Below are positions 44,096-57,000 of a stretch of DNA of 64,000 bases, in pieces. Origin of the DNA: Pomphorhynchus laevis (Eukaryota; Acanthocephala; Palaeacanthocephala; Echinorhynchida; Pomphorhynchidae). Below the pieces are notes generated by a model. It did no database searches, was not told the origin of the DNA, and was given only the letters and a program-made list of their open reading frames with translations. Each line of letters begins with the position of its first letter. Position 1 is the first letter of the stretch. Made by a program: the position numbers and the translations under genes. Where the stretch lies: positions 1 through 64,000 of the forward strand of contig WNNJ02003183.1 of the NCBI GenBank assembly GCA_012934845.2, given 5' to 3'.

Positions 44096-45911
44096 TAGAA
44101 AATTGTTCATTTTCTAATAGATCATTCGAGAGATGTCTTATTTTATCTTATGAAGTAAAGGAAATATTGTCATTAGATTTAAATTACATCAAATTGTGTT
44201 CCTTTTCAAAATTCGGAAAATATTCAAAGACATTAAGGAATTAGATAACAAAATATTTGGCATAAATACAACTGGTCATAGTTTATTTGAAAAGTACATT
44301 CAAATTAATCCTGTACATGCTATAAGTAATCTATCTCGTACATTATCGGATACACGTGTGAATCTAAAGAAACGATCTAATATTATTATCAAAAAGGCAG
44401 ATAAGGGCCGACATCAGTTAATTGGAGTATTAATGATTATGTGAATGAGGCACATCGTCAACTAGTATAACCAACTTACAAAGTTGTAGACCAAGATTTT
44501 CTTAAAGTTGTGTCATCAATTGTCGATGACATCTATACACTGCTGTATCCAAGGGTACATTGTCAGTTGTAGAAGCAGATAGCTTACGACCACAATCCGT
44601 ACAATTTGGAACGTTTTTCATGCTATCTAAAGTCCACAAAGTTCAACGTCCTTACTTGGTAAACCAATAATTAGCTATAGACGGACACTAACCGAGCATT
44701 TGTCCCGTTATATATACAAGCTTCTAAAACAACTTTTACGAGATATCCCTGCCTATATTAAAAACAGTGTACAGCTAGTTTATCGCATATAAACAGAAGG
44801 TCAAGGTTGGCCACTGGAAGGTATCCTTGTAATGACTGATGTGCAAAGTCTGCATACAAACACTCCTGAGGAGAAAGTACTAACTGTCATTAAGCACACG
44901 TTTGAAAAATGTATCATAAATAAACTAAAACAATTATTTATTGTTGACTCAGTAAGGGTGATATAAGAAAATAATATATTGGAGTTTAACAGTGAGAGGT
45001 ATCAGCAAACCTACGGTATGGCAATGGGTACCATTGTGGCGCCTGTTCTTTCAAATATTTACATAGACGCTCTCGAATCAGGGTGGACTGCTAAGGCATT
45101 GATAAAACCAATATGCTATGTGAGATTATATTTTTTCTTTTGCCCATTAATATAAAGAGTCTACTCTCTTTTCAGGAACTAATAAACATAGAAGAACCAC
45201 TTAAATTGACATTTGATAAAGGGACAGTGTAAATTTTCATGACCTTACGATATTTAAACATAAAGATAGCTTCAAAATAGCTATTTTACATAAAATAAAA
45301 GTCCCCACTCTTGCATTTTCATGAACATAGCGCGCACCCTCAAAGTTTAAAACGTAATATTGTCTATAATGAAGCTCTTCGGATAAAGCGAGCATGCACC
45401 TATCCATCTGATTTTGAAAATCATATTCAAATAATGCTTATGGAATTTGAACATCGAGCTTATAATAGAAGGTTTATCGAAACCCAGATTAATAGGGTAC
45501 GACGTCTAAACAGGTAAGATATTCTAAATACTAATTCAAAGAAAATATAGAAACGTGTCAAAATGATCATACCTTACCACTATCGTGGAAACTATACGAT
45601 TTTCACCCAATTCGGCTTTAAAAGGAATAATACCAAAAGATAATAAGCCATTAGTGATTTTCACACGTTTTCAACGGCTATCGAATATACTGAGTAGGTC
45701 ATGCATATTAAACAGAGAGGTGTAAAATTCACTTAATAGCAAATGTAACGACAATCGATGTGCTACATGTAAGATAATGACGACCTCTAAGAGAATAGTT
45801 AGTCAAAAATATAATTGGTCATCTAGTGATACCGGAAAAGTTAATTGTAAAACGCGAGAGACAGTTTATGTCTCTCGCTCGTGTGAGACAGGAACACTAT
45901 ATGTTGGTAAA

Positions 45912-46262
45912 TTAAATCAGCTAACTGAGTCTACGTATTGTTATATAATTATAAAATAAACAAAACAATAATGCTAAATCAAAATTTTAATAATTAAATA
46001 ATAAAATTAATAATTGTTTTAAGATTTTTTATAATTTAAATCAAGTTATAAAATAAAAATAAAAAATAAAAACTTGTAATTTAAAATAAACGTCATTTTT
46101 ATGAATTGACTAATAAATAACAGACGTTGTATCAGAATAAGAATTAGAGGTCATCAGGAGGAACTGCTATGCTATCAGGTTTCGGCCCCTAACTCCTCTA
46201 CCCAACATAGCAGCGGGGCCAAATACATGCTAATGATGTATTTCCTCTGAAATAACTATCTA
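45912..46262 (+). repeat. Short interspersed repeat, fullest copy, inserted in PLE
   Basis: Starts TAAATCAGCTAACTGAGTCT and ends GCTAATGATGTATTTCCTCTGA. It has a GC-rich tail containing CAGGTTTCGGCCCCTAAC (B-box-like) and GACCTCTAATTC/GAATTAGAGGTCATC-type complementarity. The extra segment 46263-46420, absent from PLEs, may belong to the insertion. There is no coding capacity; it may be SINE or non-autonomous DNA element, with no terminal inverted repeats seen. Confidence 0.75.
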
Positions 46263-46681
46263 GTATCTTATTCTAATGCAAAGTATATTATTTATTATCC
46301 ATCCATAAAAATTTGCCACTTAAGAGTTTAAATTTATTCTTTATATTATTGTGTTGAACAATAATATAAAGACATCACTAAATAATACAAAACATCACTA
46401 ACTTTAGCGCTACGAATGAATGTAGAAAGATGTCATTATAGATAAGGTAATGCCAGTGACGGGACAGTAGCATATTACTTAGAGCATGGTACCCTTGACT
46501 GCATGAAATACATTGTCGTTAGAGAGAATATTTAAGATACACACGAACGTCAACGACTGGAGAGGAAATTGATCGGCTTTTTATTTTCAGAACAACTCAA
46601 TGGAGCGAATGAGATAATTATTTATTTCGATGAAATATAAATCTTGTTTAACAGTAAGTTATTGCAATTTGTTCTGATCTA

Positions 46682-46722
46682 GATTTTGAAAAAGCCCACA
46701 ATAAAGGCGAAACGTTAAAGTA
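46682..46722 (+). ncRNA. Decayed hammerhead motif at PLE 3' end
   Basis: UUGAAAA (for CUGANGA), AGCC...GGC stem, GAAAC, GUUAAAG. It is homologous to 6032-6070 and to both arms of 33665-33917. Its position directly after the GIY-YIG remnant fixes what this repeat family is: PLE termini. Confidence 0.5.
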
Positions 46723-47241
46723 AATTATCATTGTCTTTTGCTTCGTAACAATCAATCAAACACTAATTGGCTTGTAAGCGCGTCGTTGGCACGCATTTGT
46801 CACTCAAAATAAATTTATCTTATTATATCTTATTATATATAATTGTAACAATCAACCATATATTTATATAATATTTATAGACTTTAATAAAAGTTTATTT
46901 TAAGATAATTTTATATTTAATATACTTTTATATTTTAGAACATAAATCTTTATGTAATTAAACTTTCAATTACCAACCGTCATTAGGAAAATTGAATAAA
47001 CGCCACTCAATGGTATAGGTGGTCATCGGATAATTAAAAGCTTTCTACTTTATAAACTTTATTAAAAAATCTGCACTAAATTCAAAAGTCAGCAAATTTG
47101 TCTTGGATGCGAATTTGTGTATAAACTTTTGAATAAAATTAATGTTTAAGAAAATTCTCAAGGCCCGACATTTTTAAATTTCAATTGACATTTTATTTGC
47201 ATTAAATGTTTTGTTCAAATGATAAAATTTCATATTTTTAG

Positions 47242-47432
47242 ATTTCCCGGTTATGTATGCTCATATGATTAATCGTCGAAGAAGTATACTAGGTTATAAG
47301 CAAAACCAACAGCGACAATTATCAAGGCATACATTATCAAAAGAAGATAAGCGTACTTTTGTATTGTTCGAAAGTGAAAATATTAGCAAACAAAGGGAAA
47401 GTCTAAATCGCCAGAAAGCTAAAAGCGAATAG
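47242..47432 (+). CDS. HACD terminal exon
   Basis: The first two bases complete a Tyr codon with the T at 38038. It then encodes FPVMYAHMINRRRSILGYKQ, NQQRQLSRHTLSKEDKRTFV and a hydrophilic tail ending NRQKAKSE-stop. The family has FP.LY.HM..QRRK at this point, so FPVMYAHMINRRR fits the end of the last membrane helix and the cytosolic basic patch. The tail of ~50 residues after that is longer than in typical HACD1/2 proteins and lacks an obvious di-lysine ending. The acceptor is CATATTTTTAG. A possible polyadenylation signal, AATAAA, lies at 47506. Confidence 0.88.
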
Positions 47433-48094
47433 ATTAAAAAAATGTTTTAAATTCAATTTTATATCTTATTCGACTGCACATGTTTTACCTAAAAAATGTT
47501 AGCTAATAAATGTATTATTTTATATGGAATTATTTTTAATTTAAAATCTAAAATATTTTGTTTAAATTTTATTTATTTAAATTTATAAAATAAATAAACT
47601 TTATTTATTTATTGTGGACTTGTAAGCGTACAGCTTGTACGCATTTGCCACATTAAATAAATTTGTATTATTAAACTTTAATTATTTTATTTATTTATCA
47701 AATATTTATGAGATAAATATTTGCTTACGAGAAATTTCGATGGAAATTTAAACAAATATTAAAAATATTATTTGCTTACAGAACATTTCGATAAAAACAA
47801 GTTTTATACTCAAATAATTATTTTCAGCAAGCATAAACTATCGATACTTGATCTGCTGGTATTGGCTATTTGGAAACTTTCACCAACATCAAATTATACT
47901 GTTAGTAAAAATAAAAATTTACATCAAATCTCGAAAAATTTAAATCAAAATATCTCAAACACTATAAACTATGAACTATTAACGATTGCTAGCAGCAGCT
48001 AATTAAATTTGTCATAAGGATATTAACTAATATCATAAGGATATTAACTAATATCATAAGGATATTAGTTAATAGATACAGATTTTTATTATAC
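47433..48094. other. Spacer after HACD, with a doubtful open frame
   Basis: A + strand frame at 47772-48002 (FSKHKLSILDLLVLAIWKLS) follows an AG-type acceptor, but its start is a local ~60-bp duplication (ATTTGCTTACGAGAAATTTC and ATTTGCTTACAGAACATTTC), and the tail is Asn/Lys/Ile-rich. I do not accept it as a gene. A 25-bp motif (ATAAGGATATTAACTAATATC) occurs about three times at 48014-48072, the last running into a dyad. Confidence 0.5.
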
Positions 48095-51000
48095 AAGATG
48101 ATAACAATGATCGTCAGCTAGCAATGAGCATCAGCAAGCAATGATTATCAGGTAGCAATGATAATCAGAAAGCAAGAATCGTCATGTAGCAATGATCGTT
48201 AGCAAGTAATGATCGTTAGTTAGCAATGATTGGAACTAGCAATGATCGAAAGGTAGCAATGATCGTAAGCTACCAATGATGGTAAGGTAGCAATGATTGC
48301 CAGCACTCAATGATAGTAACCTAACAATAATCGTCAGCTAGCAATGATATTAAGCTAGCAATGATTGTCAGCTAGCAATGATAGTTAGCTAGCAATGATC
48401 ATCAGCTAGCGTGAGCTAGTGATAATCATAAGGTAACAATAATCGTCCGCTTGCAATGATCGTAAGCTAGCAATGATAATCAGCTAGCAATGATAATCAG
48501 CCAGCAATGATAATCAGCTAGCAATGATAATCAGCTAGCAATAATTGTCATCTAACAATGTTTGTCAGCTCGCAATGATCGTCAGCAAGCAATGATAATC
48601 AGCTAGCAATGATCGTCAGCTAGCAATGATCGTGATCTAGCAAATATCGTCAGGTAGCAACGATCGTCAACTAGCATAATCGTGAGCTATCTATAATCAT
48701 CAGGTAACAATGATCTTCCGCTATCAATGACCGTCACCATGCAATGATCGTCAGCTAGCAATGATAATACGCTAGCAATGATAATCAGCTTGCAATGACT
48801 GACAGCTAGCAATGATTGTCCACTAGCAATGATCGTCAGCTAGCAATGATCGTCAGCTAGCAATGATCGTAAGGTAGCAATAATAGTTAGCTAGCAAGTA
48901 TCGCTTGCTATCAATGATCGTCACCTAGCAATGATAATTAGCTAGAAATGATTGTCATCTAACAATGTTTGTCATCTGGCAATCATCGTTAGCTAGCAAT
49001 GATCGTCAGTAGCAATGATCGTCAGCTAGCAATGATCGTCAGCTAGCAATGATCAACGGCTCTCAATGATCGTCAACTAGCAATGATCATGAGCTAGCGA
49101 TAATTATCAGGTAACAATGATCGTCCGTCAGCAATGATAATCAGCCAGCAATGATAATCAGCTAGCAATGAATGTCATCTGACAATGTTCGTCAGCTAGC
49201 AATGATAGTCAGCTAGCAATGATCGTCAGCTAGCAATGATCGTCAGCCAGCAATGATCGTCCGCTAGCAATGATAATTAGCTAGCAATGATTGACATCTA
49301 ACAATGTTTGTCATCTGGCAATCATCGTTAGCTAGCAATGATCGTCAGCTAGCAATGATCACCGGCTCTCAATGATCGTCAACTAGCAATGATCATGAGC
49401 TAGCGATATATATCAGGTAACAATGATCGTCCGCTAGCAATGATCGTCAGCTAGCAATGATCGTAAGGTAGCAGTAATCGTAAGGTAGCAATAATCGTTA
49501 GCTAGCAATGATCGCCGGCTTTCAATGATCGTCAACTAGCAATGATCGTGAGCTAGCGATAATCATAAGGTAACAATAATCGTCCGCTTGCAATGATCGT
49601 CAGCTAGCAATGATAATCAGCTGGCAATAATAATCAGCTAGCAATGATAATCAGCTAGCAATAATTGTCATCTAACAATGTTTGTCAGCTCGCAATGATC
49701 GTCAGCAAGCAATGATAATCAGCTAGCAATGATCGTCAGCTAGCAATGATCGTGATCTAGCAAATATCGTCAGGTAGCAATGATCGTCAACTAGCATAAT
49801 CGTGAGCTATCGATAATCATCAGGTAGCAATGATCTTCCGCTATCAATGACCGTCATTTAGCAATGATCGTCAGCAGGCAATAATTGTCAGGTAGCATTG
49901 ATAATCAGCTAGCAATGATCGTCAGCTAGCAATGATCGTCAGCTAGCAATGATAATCAGCTAGTAATGATCATCAGCTAGCAATGATCGTCAGCTAGTAA
50001 TGATCGTAAGCTAGCAATGATCCTCAGCTAGCAATGATCGTCAGCTAGCAATGATCGTCACCCATCAATGATCGTCAGCTAGCAATGATCGTCAGCTAGC
50101 AATGATCGACAGCTACCAATGATTGGCAGCTAGCAACAATCGTCAGTTAGCAATAATTGCTAGGTAGCAATAATCATCAGCTAGCAATGATTGTCATCTA
50201 GCAACCATCGTCAGGTAGCAATAATTGTAAGCTAGCAACGATCGACAGGTAGCAATGATTGTCAGCTATGAATTACCGTCAGGTAGCAAAGATTGTTACC
50301 TAGCAATTATCATCAGCTAGCAATCATCGTCAGCTAGCAATAAGCATCAGTAGCAATGATCGCCGGCACTCAATGATCGTGAGCTAGTAATGATCGCAAG
50401 CTATCAATGTTTATGAGTAAGCAATGATAACCAGCTAGCAATGATCGTCAGCTACCAATGATCGTGAGCTAGCAATGATCGTCAGCAATCAATGATCGGG
50501 AGCTAGCAATGATCGTCAATTAGCAATGATCGTCTGGTAGCTATGATCGTCAGGTAGCAATGATCGTGAAGTAGCAATGAACGTCAGATTACAATGATCT
50601 CAGGTAGCAATGAGCGTCAGGTAGAAATGATCTCAGGTGGCAATGATCGTCAGGTAGAATGATCGTGAGGTAGCAATGATCGTCAGGTATCAGTGATCGC
50701 CAGCTAGTAATGATCGTCAACTAGCAATAATCGTCAGCTAGCAATGATCGCCGGCTCTCAATGATCGTCTGCTAGTAATGATCGTCAGCTAGCAATGATT
50801 ATCAGCTAGCAATGATTATCAGCTAGCAATGATAATCAGCTAGCAATGATAATCAGCTAGCAATGATAATCAGCTAGCAATGATAATCAGCTAGCAATGA
50901 TAATCAGCTAGCAATGATAATCAGCTAGCAATGATAATCAGCTAGCAATGATAATCAGCTAGCAATGATTGTCATCTAACAATGTATTTCAGCTAGCAAT

Positions 51001-54000
51001 GATCGTCAGCTAGCGATGATCATTAGCTAGCAATAATCGTCAGCTAGCGATGATCATCAGCTAGACATAATCGTCAGCTAGCAATGATCGCCCGATCTCA
51101 ATGATCGTCAGCTAGTAATGATCGTCAACTAGCTATGATCGTCAGCTAGCAATGATAATCAGCTCGCAATGATAACCAGCTTGCAATGATAATCAGCTAG
51201 CAATGATCGTCCGCTAGCAATGATCTTCAGCCAGCAATGATAATATGCTAGCAATGATAATCAGCTAGCAATGATTGTCATTTAACAATCTTTGTCAGCT
51301 AGCAACAATCGTCAGCTAGGAACAATCGTCAGGTAGCAATAATCGCCAGCTAGCAATGATCGCCGGCTCTCCATGATGGTCAACTAGCAATGATCGTGTG
51401 CTAGCGATAATCATCAGGTATAAATGATCGTCCGCTATTAATGACCGTCCACTTGCAATGATCATTAGCAAGCAATGATTGTCAAGTAGCAATGATAATC
51501 AGCTAGCAATGATCGCCAGCTAGCAATTTTCGTCAGCTACCAATTGTCGTGAACTATCAATGATCGTCAGGTAGCAATGATCGTCAGGTGGCAATGAAGG
51601 TCAGGTAGCAATGATAGTTAGGTAGCAACGATCGTCAGTTAGGAATGATCGTCAGCTAGCGATGATCATCAGCTAGCAATAATCGTCAGCTAGCAATGAT
51701 CGTCAGCTAGTAATGATCGTCAACTAGCAATGATCATGAACTAGGGATGATCATCAGGTAACAATGATAATCAGTTAGCAACGATTATCAGCTAGCAATC
51801 ATCGCCAGGTAGCAATTATCTTCAGGTAGCAATGATTGTATGGCAGGAAGGATTGTCAGGTAGCAATGATCGTCAGGTAGCAATGATCGTCAGGTAGCAA
51901 TGATCGTCAGGTAGCAATAATCGTCAGGTAGCAATGATCGTCATGTAGCAGTGATCGCAGCTAGTAATGATCGTCAGCTACCAATGATCGTAATCTAGCA
52001 ATGATCGTCAGGTAGCAATGATCGTCAGGTAGCAATGATCGTCAGGTAGCAATGATCGTCAGGTAGCAATGATCGTCAGGTAGCAATTATCGTCAGGTAG
52101 CAATTATCGTCAGGTAGCAATTATCGTCAGGTAGGAGTGATCGTCAGCTAGCGATGATCATCAGCAAGCAATTATCGTCAGCTAGCAATGATCGCCGGCT
52201 CTCAATGATCGTCAGCTAGCAATGATATTCAGCTAGCAATGATAATCAGCTAGCAATGATAATCAGCTAGCAATGATAATCAGCTAGCAATGATAATCAG
52301 CTAGCAATGATAATCAGCTAGCAATGATAATCAGCTAGCAATGATAATCAGCTAGCAATGATAATCAGCTAGCAATGATAATCAGCTTGCAATGATAATC
52401 AGCTAGCAATGATAATCAGCTTGCAATGATAATCAGCTAGCAATGATAATCAGCTAGCAATGATAATCAGCTAGCAATGATAATCAGCTAGCAATGATAA
52501 TCAGCTAGCAATGATAATCAGCTAGCAATGATAATCAGCTAGCAATGAACGTCAATTAGCAATAATTATGAGCTAGCAATGATCGTCATCTAGCAATGAT
52601 AATCAGCTTGCAATGATAATCAGCTAGCTTTAATAGTCAGCTAGCTTTAATAGTCAGCTAGCAATGATAATCAGCTAGCAATGATAATCAGCTAGCAATG
52701 ATAATCAGCTAGCAATGATAATCAGCTAGCATTGGTAATCAGCTAGCATTGATAATCAGCAGCAAAGATTGTCTTCTTACAATGTTTGTCAGCTAGCAAT
52801 GATCGTCAGCAAGCGATGATCATCAGCTAGCATAAATAGTTTGCTGGCAATGATTGCCGGCACTCAATGATCGTCAGCTTGTAATGATCGTCAACCAACA
52901 ATGATTGTCAGCTAGCAATGATAATCAGCTTGCAATGACTGACAGCTAGCAATGATCGTCAGCTAGCAATGATCGACAGCTAGCAATGATCGACAGCTGG
53001 CAATGATCGTCCACTAGCAATGATCGTCAGCTAGCAATGATCGTAAGGTAGCAATAATAGTTAGCTAGCAAGTATCGCTTGCTATCAATGATCGTCAACT
53101 AGCAATGATCTTGAGCTAGCGATACTCATCCTGTAACAATGATCGTCCGCTAGCAATGATCGTCACCTAGCAATGATAATCAGCTAGCAATGATCATCAG
53201 CTAGCAATGATCGTCAGCTAGCAATGATCGTAAGCTAGCAATGATCCTCAGCTAGCAATGATCGTCAGCTAGCAATGATCGTCAGCCATCAATGATTGTC
53301 AGCTAGCAATGATCGTCAGCTAGCAATGATCGACATCTACCAATGATTGGCAGCTAGCAACAATCGTCAGTTAGCAATAATTGTTAGGTAGCAATAATCA
53401 TCAGCTAGCAATGATTGTCATCTAGCAACCATCGTCAGGTAGCAATAATTGTAAGCTAGCAACGATCGACAGGTAGCAATGATTGTCAGCTATTAATTAC
53501 CGTCAGGTATCAAAGATTGTTACCTAGCAATTATCATCAGCTAGCAATCATCGTCAGCTAGCAATGAGCATCAGTAGCAATGATCGCCGGCACTCAATGA
53601 TCGTGAGCTAGTAATGATCGCAAGCTATCAATGTTCATGAGTAAGCAATGATAACCAGATATCAATGATCGTCAGCTACCAATGATCGTGAGCTAGCAAT
53701 GATCGTCAGCAATCAATGATCGGGAGCTAGCAATGATCGTCAATTAGCAATGATCGTCCGGTAACTATGATCGTCAGGTAGCAATGATCGTCAGGTAGCA
53801 ATGATCGTGAGGTAGCAATGATCGTCAGATTACAATGATCTCAGGTAGCAATGAGCGTCAGGTAGAAATGATCTCAGGTAGCAATGATCGTCAGGTAGAA
53901 TGATCGTGAGGTAGCAATGATCGTCAGGTATCAGTGATCGCCAGCTAGTAATGATCGTCAACTAGCAATAATCGTCAGCTAGCAATGATCGCCGGCTCTC

Positions 54001-57000
54001 AATGATCGTCTGCTAGTAATGATCGTCAGCTAGCAATGATTATCAGCTGGCAATGATTATCAGCTAGCAATGATAATCAGATAGCAATGATAATCAGCTA
54101 GCGATGATAATCAGCTAGCAATGATAATCAGCTAGCAATGATAATCAGCTAGCAATGATTGTCATCTAACAATGTATTTCAGCTAGCAATGATCGTCAGC
54201 TAGCGATGATCATTAGCTAGCAATAATCGTCAGCTAGCGATGATCATCAGCTAGACATAATCGTCAGCTAGCAATGATCGCCCGATCTCAATGATCGTCA
54301 GCTAGTAATGATCGTCAACTAGCTATGATCGTCAGCTAGCAATGATAATCAGCTCGCAATGATAACCAGCCAGCAATGATAATCAGCTAGCAATGATCGT
54401 CCGCTAGCAATGATCTTCAGCCAGCAATGATAATCAGCTAGCAATGATAATCAGCTAGCAATGATTGTCATTTAACAATCTTTGTCAGCTAGCAACAATC
54501 GTCAGCTAGGAACAATCGTCAGGTAGCAATAATCGCCAGCTAGCAATGATCGCCGGCTCTCCATGATGGTCAACTAGCAATGATCGTCAGCTAGCAATGA
54601 TCACCGGCTCTCAATGATCGTCAACTAGCAATGATCGTGTGCTAGCGATAATCATCAGGTATAAATGATCGTCCGCTATTAATGACCGTCCACTTGCAAT
54701 GATCATTAGCAAGCAATGATTGTCAAGTAGCAATGATAATCAGCTAGCAATGATCGCCAGCTAGCAATTTTCGTCAGCTACCAATTGTCGTGAACTATCA
54801 ATGATCGTCAGGTAGCAATGATCGTCAGGTGGCAATGAAGGTCAGGTAGCAATGATCGTTAGGTAGCAACGATCGTCAGTTAGGAATGATCGTCAGCTAG
54901 CGATGATCATCAGCTAGCAATAATCGTCAGCTAGCAATGATCGTCAGCTAGTAATGATCGTCAACTAGCAATGATCATGAACTAGGGATGATCGTCAGGT
55001 AACAATGATAATCAGTTAGCAACGATTATCAGCTAGCAATCATCGCCAGGTAGCAATTATCTTCAGGTAGCAATGATTGTATGGCAGGAAGGATTGTCAG
55101 GTAGCAATGATCGTCAGGTAGCAATGATCGTCAGGTAGCAATAATCGTCAGGTAGCAATGATCGTCATGTAGCAGTGATCGCAGCTAGTAATGATCGTCA
55201 GCTACCAATGATCGTAATCTAGCAATGATCGTCAGGTAGCAATGATCGTCAGGTAGCAATGATCGTCAGGTGGCAATGATCGTCAGGTAGCAATGATCGT
55301 CAGGTAGCTATGATCATCAGGTAGCAATGATCGTCAGGTAGCAATTATCGTCAGGTAGCAATTATCGTCAGGTAGGAGTGATCGTCAGCTAGCGATGATC
55401 ATCAGCAAGCAATAATCGTCAGCTAGCAATGATCGCCGGCTCTCAATGATCGTCAGCTAGCAATGATATTCAGCTAGCAATAATAATCAGCTAGCAATGA
55501 TAATCAGCTAGCAATGATAATCAGCTAGCAATGATATTCAGCTAGCAATGATAATCAGCTAGCAATGATAATCAGCTAGCAATGATAATCAGCTTGCAAT
55601 GATATTCAGCTAGCAATGATAATCAGCTAGCAATGATAATCAGCTAGCAATGATAATCATGTAGAATGATAATCAGGTAGCAATGATAATCAGCTAGCAA
55701 TGATCGTCAATTAGCAATTATTATGAGCTAGCAATGATCGTCATCTAGCAATGATAATCAGCTTGCAATGATAATCAGCTAGCTTTAATAGTCAGCTAGC
55801 TTTAATAGTCAGCTAGCAATGATAATCAGCTAGCAATGATAATCAGCTAGCAATGATAATCAGCTAGCAATGATAATCAGCTAGCAATGATAATCAGCTA
55901 GCATTGGTAATCAGCTAGCATTGATAATCAGCTGCAAAGATTGTCTTCTTACAATGTTTGTCAGCTAGCAATGATCGTCAGCAAGCGATGATTATCAGCT
56001 AGCATAAATAGTTTGCTGGCAATGATTGCCGCACTCAATGATCGTCAGCATGTAATGATCGTCAACCAACAATGATTGTCAGCTAGCAATGATAATCAGC
56101 TTGCAATGACTGACAGCTGGCAATGATCGTCAGCTAGCAATGATCGACAGCTAGCAATGATCGACAGCTAGCAATGATCGTCCACTAGCAATGATCGTCA
56201 GCTAGCAATGATCGTCAGCTAGAAATGATCGTCAGCTAGCAATGATCGTAAGGTAGCAATAATAGTTAGCTAGCAAGTATCGCTTGCTATCAATGATCGT
56301 AACTAGCAATGATCGTGAGCTAGCGATACTCATCCTGTAACAATGATCGTCCGCTAGCAATGATCGTCACCTAGCAATGATAATTAGCTAGCAATGATTG
56401 TCATCTAACAATGTTTGTCATCTGGCAATCATCATTAGCTAGCAATGATCGTCAGCTAGCAATGATCACCGGCTCTCAATGATCGTCAACTAGCAATGAT
56501 CATGAGCTAGCGATAATTATCAGGTAACAATGATCGTCCGTCAGCAATGATAATCAGCCAGCAATGATAATCAGCTAGCAATGAATGTCATCTGACAATG
56601 TTCGTCAGCTAGCAATGATAGTCAGCTAGCAATGATCGTCAGCTAGCAATGATCGTCAGCTAGCAATGATCGTCCGCTAGCAATGATCGTCACCTAGCAA
56701 TGATAATTAGCTAGCAATGATTGTCATCTAACAATGTTTGTCATCTGGCAATCATCGTTAGCTAGCAATGATCGTCAGCTAGCAATGATCGTCAGCTAGC
56801 AATGATCACCGGCTCTCAATGATCGTCAACTAGCAATGATCATGAGCTAGCGATATATATCAGGTAACAATGATCGTCCGCTAGCAATGATCGTCAGCTA
56901 GCAATGATCGTAAGGTAGCAGTAATCGTAAGGTAGCAATAATCGTTAGCTAGCAATGATCGCCGGCTTTCAATGATCGTCAACTAGCAATGATCGTGAGC

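Larger units (their letters stand above)
44096..46760 (+). mobile_element. Penelope-like element, long broken copy with insertion
   Basis: Parts in order: an N-terminal region (44196-44444, with a KKADKG motif); RT pieces RRTLTEHLSRYIYKLLKQLL and EGILVMTDVQSLHTNTPEEK; TYGMAMGTIVAPVLSNIYID; and a thumb region HFHEHSAHPQSLKRNIVYNE. Next is the start of the GIY-YIG domain (TRETVYVSRSCETGTLYVGK, to about 45911). The rest of that domain resumes near 46425 (TLDCMKYIVVREN, ERQRLERKLIGFLFSEQLNG), and a hammerhead-like 3' end follows at 46682-46722. A short interspersed repeat is inserted at 45912. This is the most complete PLE in the window; it is clearly broken by many changes and looks old. Confidence 0.88.
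38039..47241 (+). other. 9.2-kb last intron of HACD gene
   Basis: GTAAGC...TATTTTTAG. It carries a minus-strand LINE 3' fragment, a + strand LINE fragment, a palindrome cluster, the 380-bp hammerhead-like array and a long + strand PLE with an insertion. Stretches 38040-38935 and 39500-41390 show nothing I recognise apart from a hairpin at 39600-39633. Confidence 0.75.

Noticed and set aside
47772-48002. 76-residue + strand frame after HACD
   Set aside because: Asn/Lys/Ile-rich, begins in a local duplication, no homology recognised.
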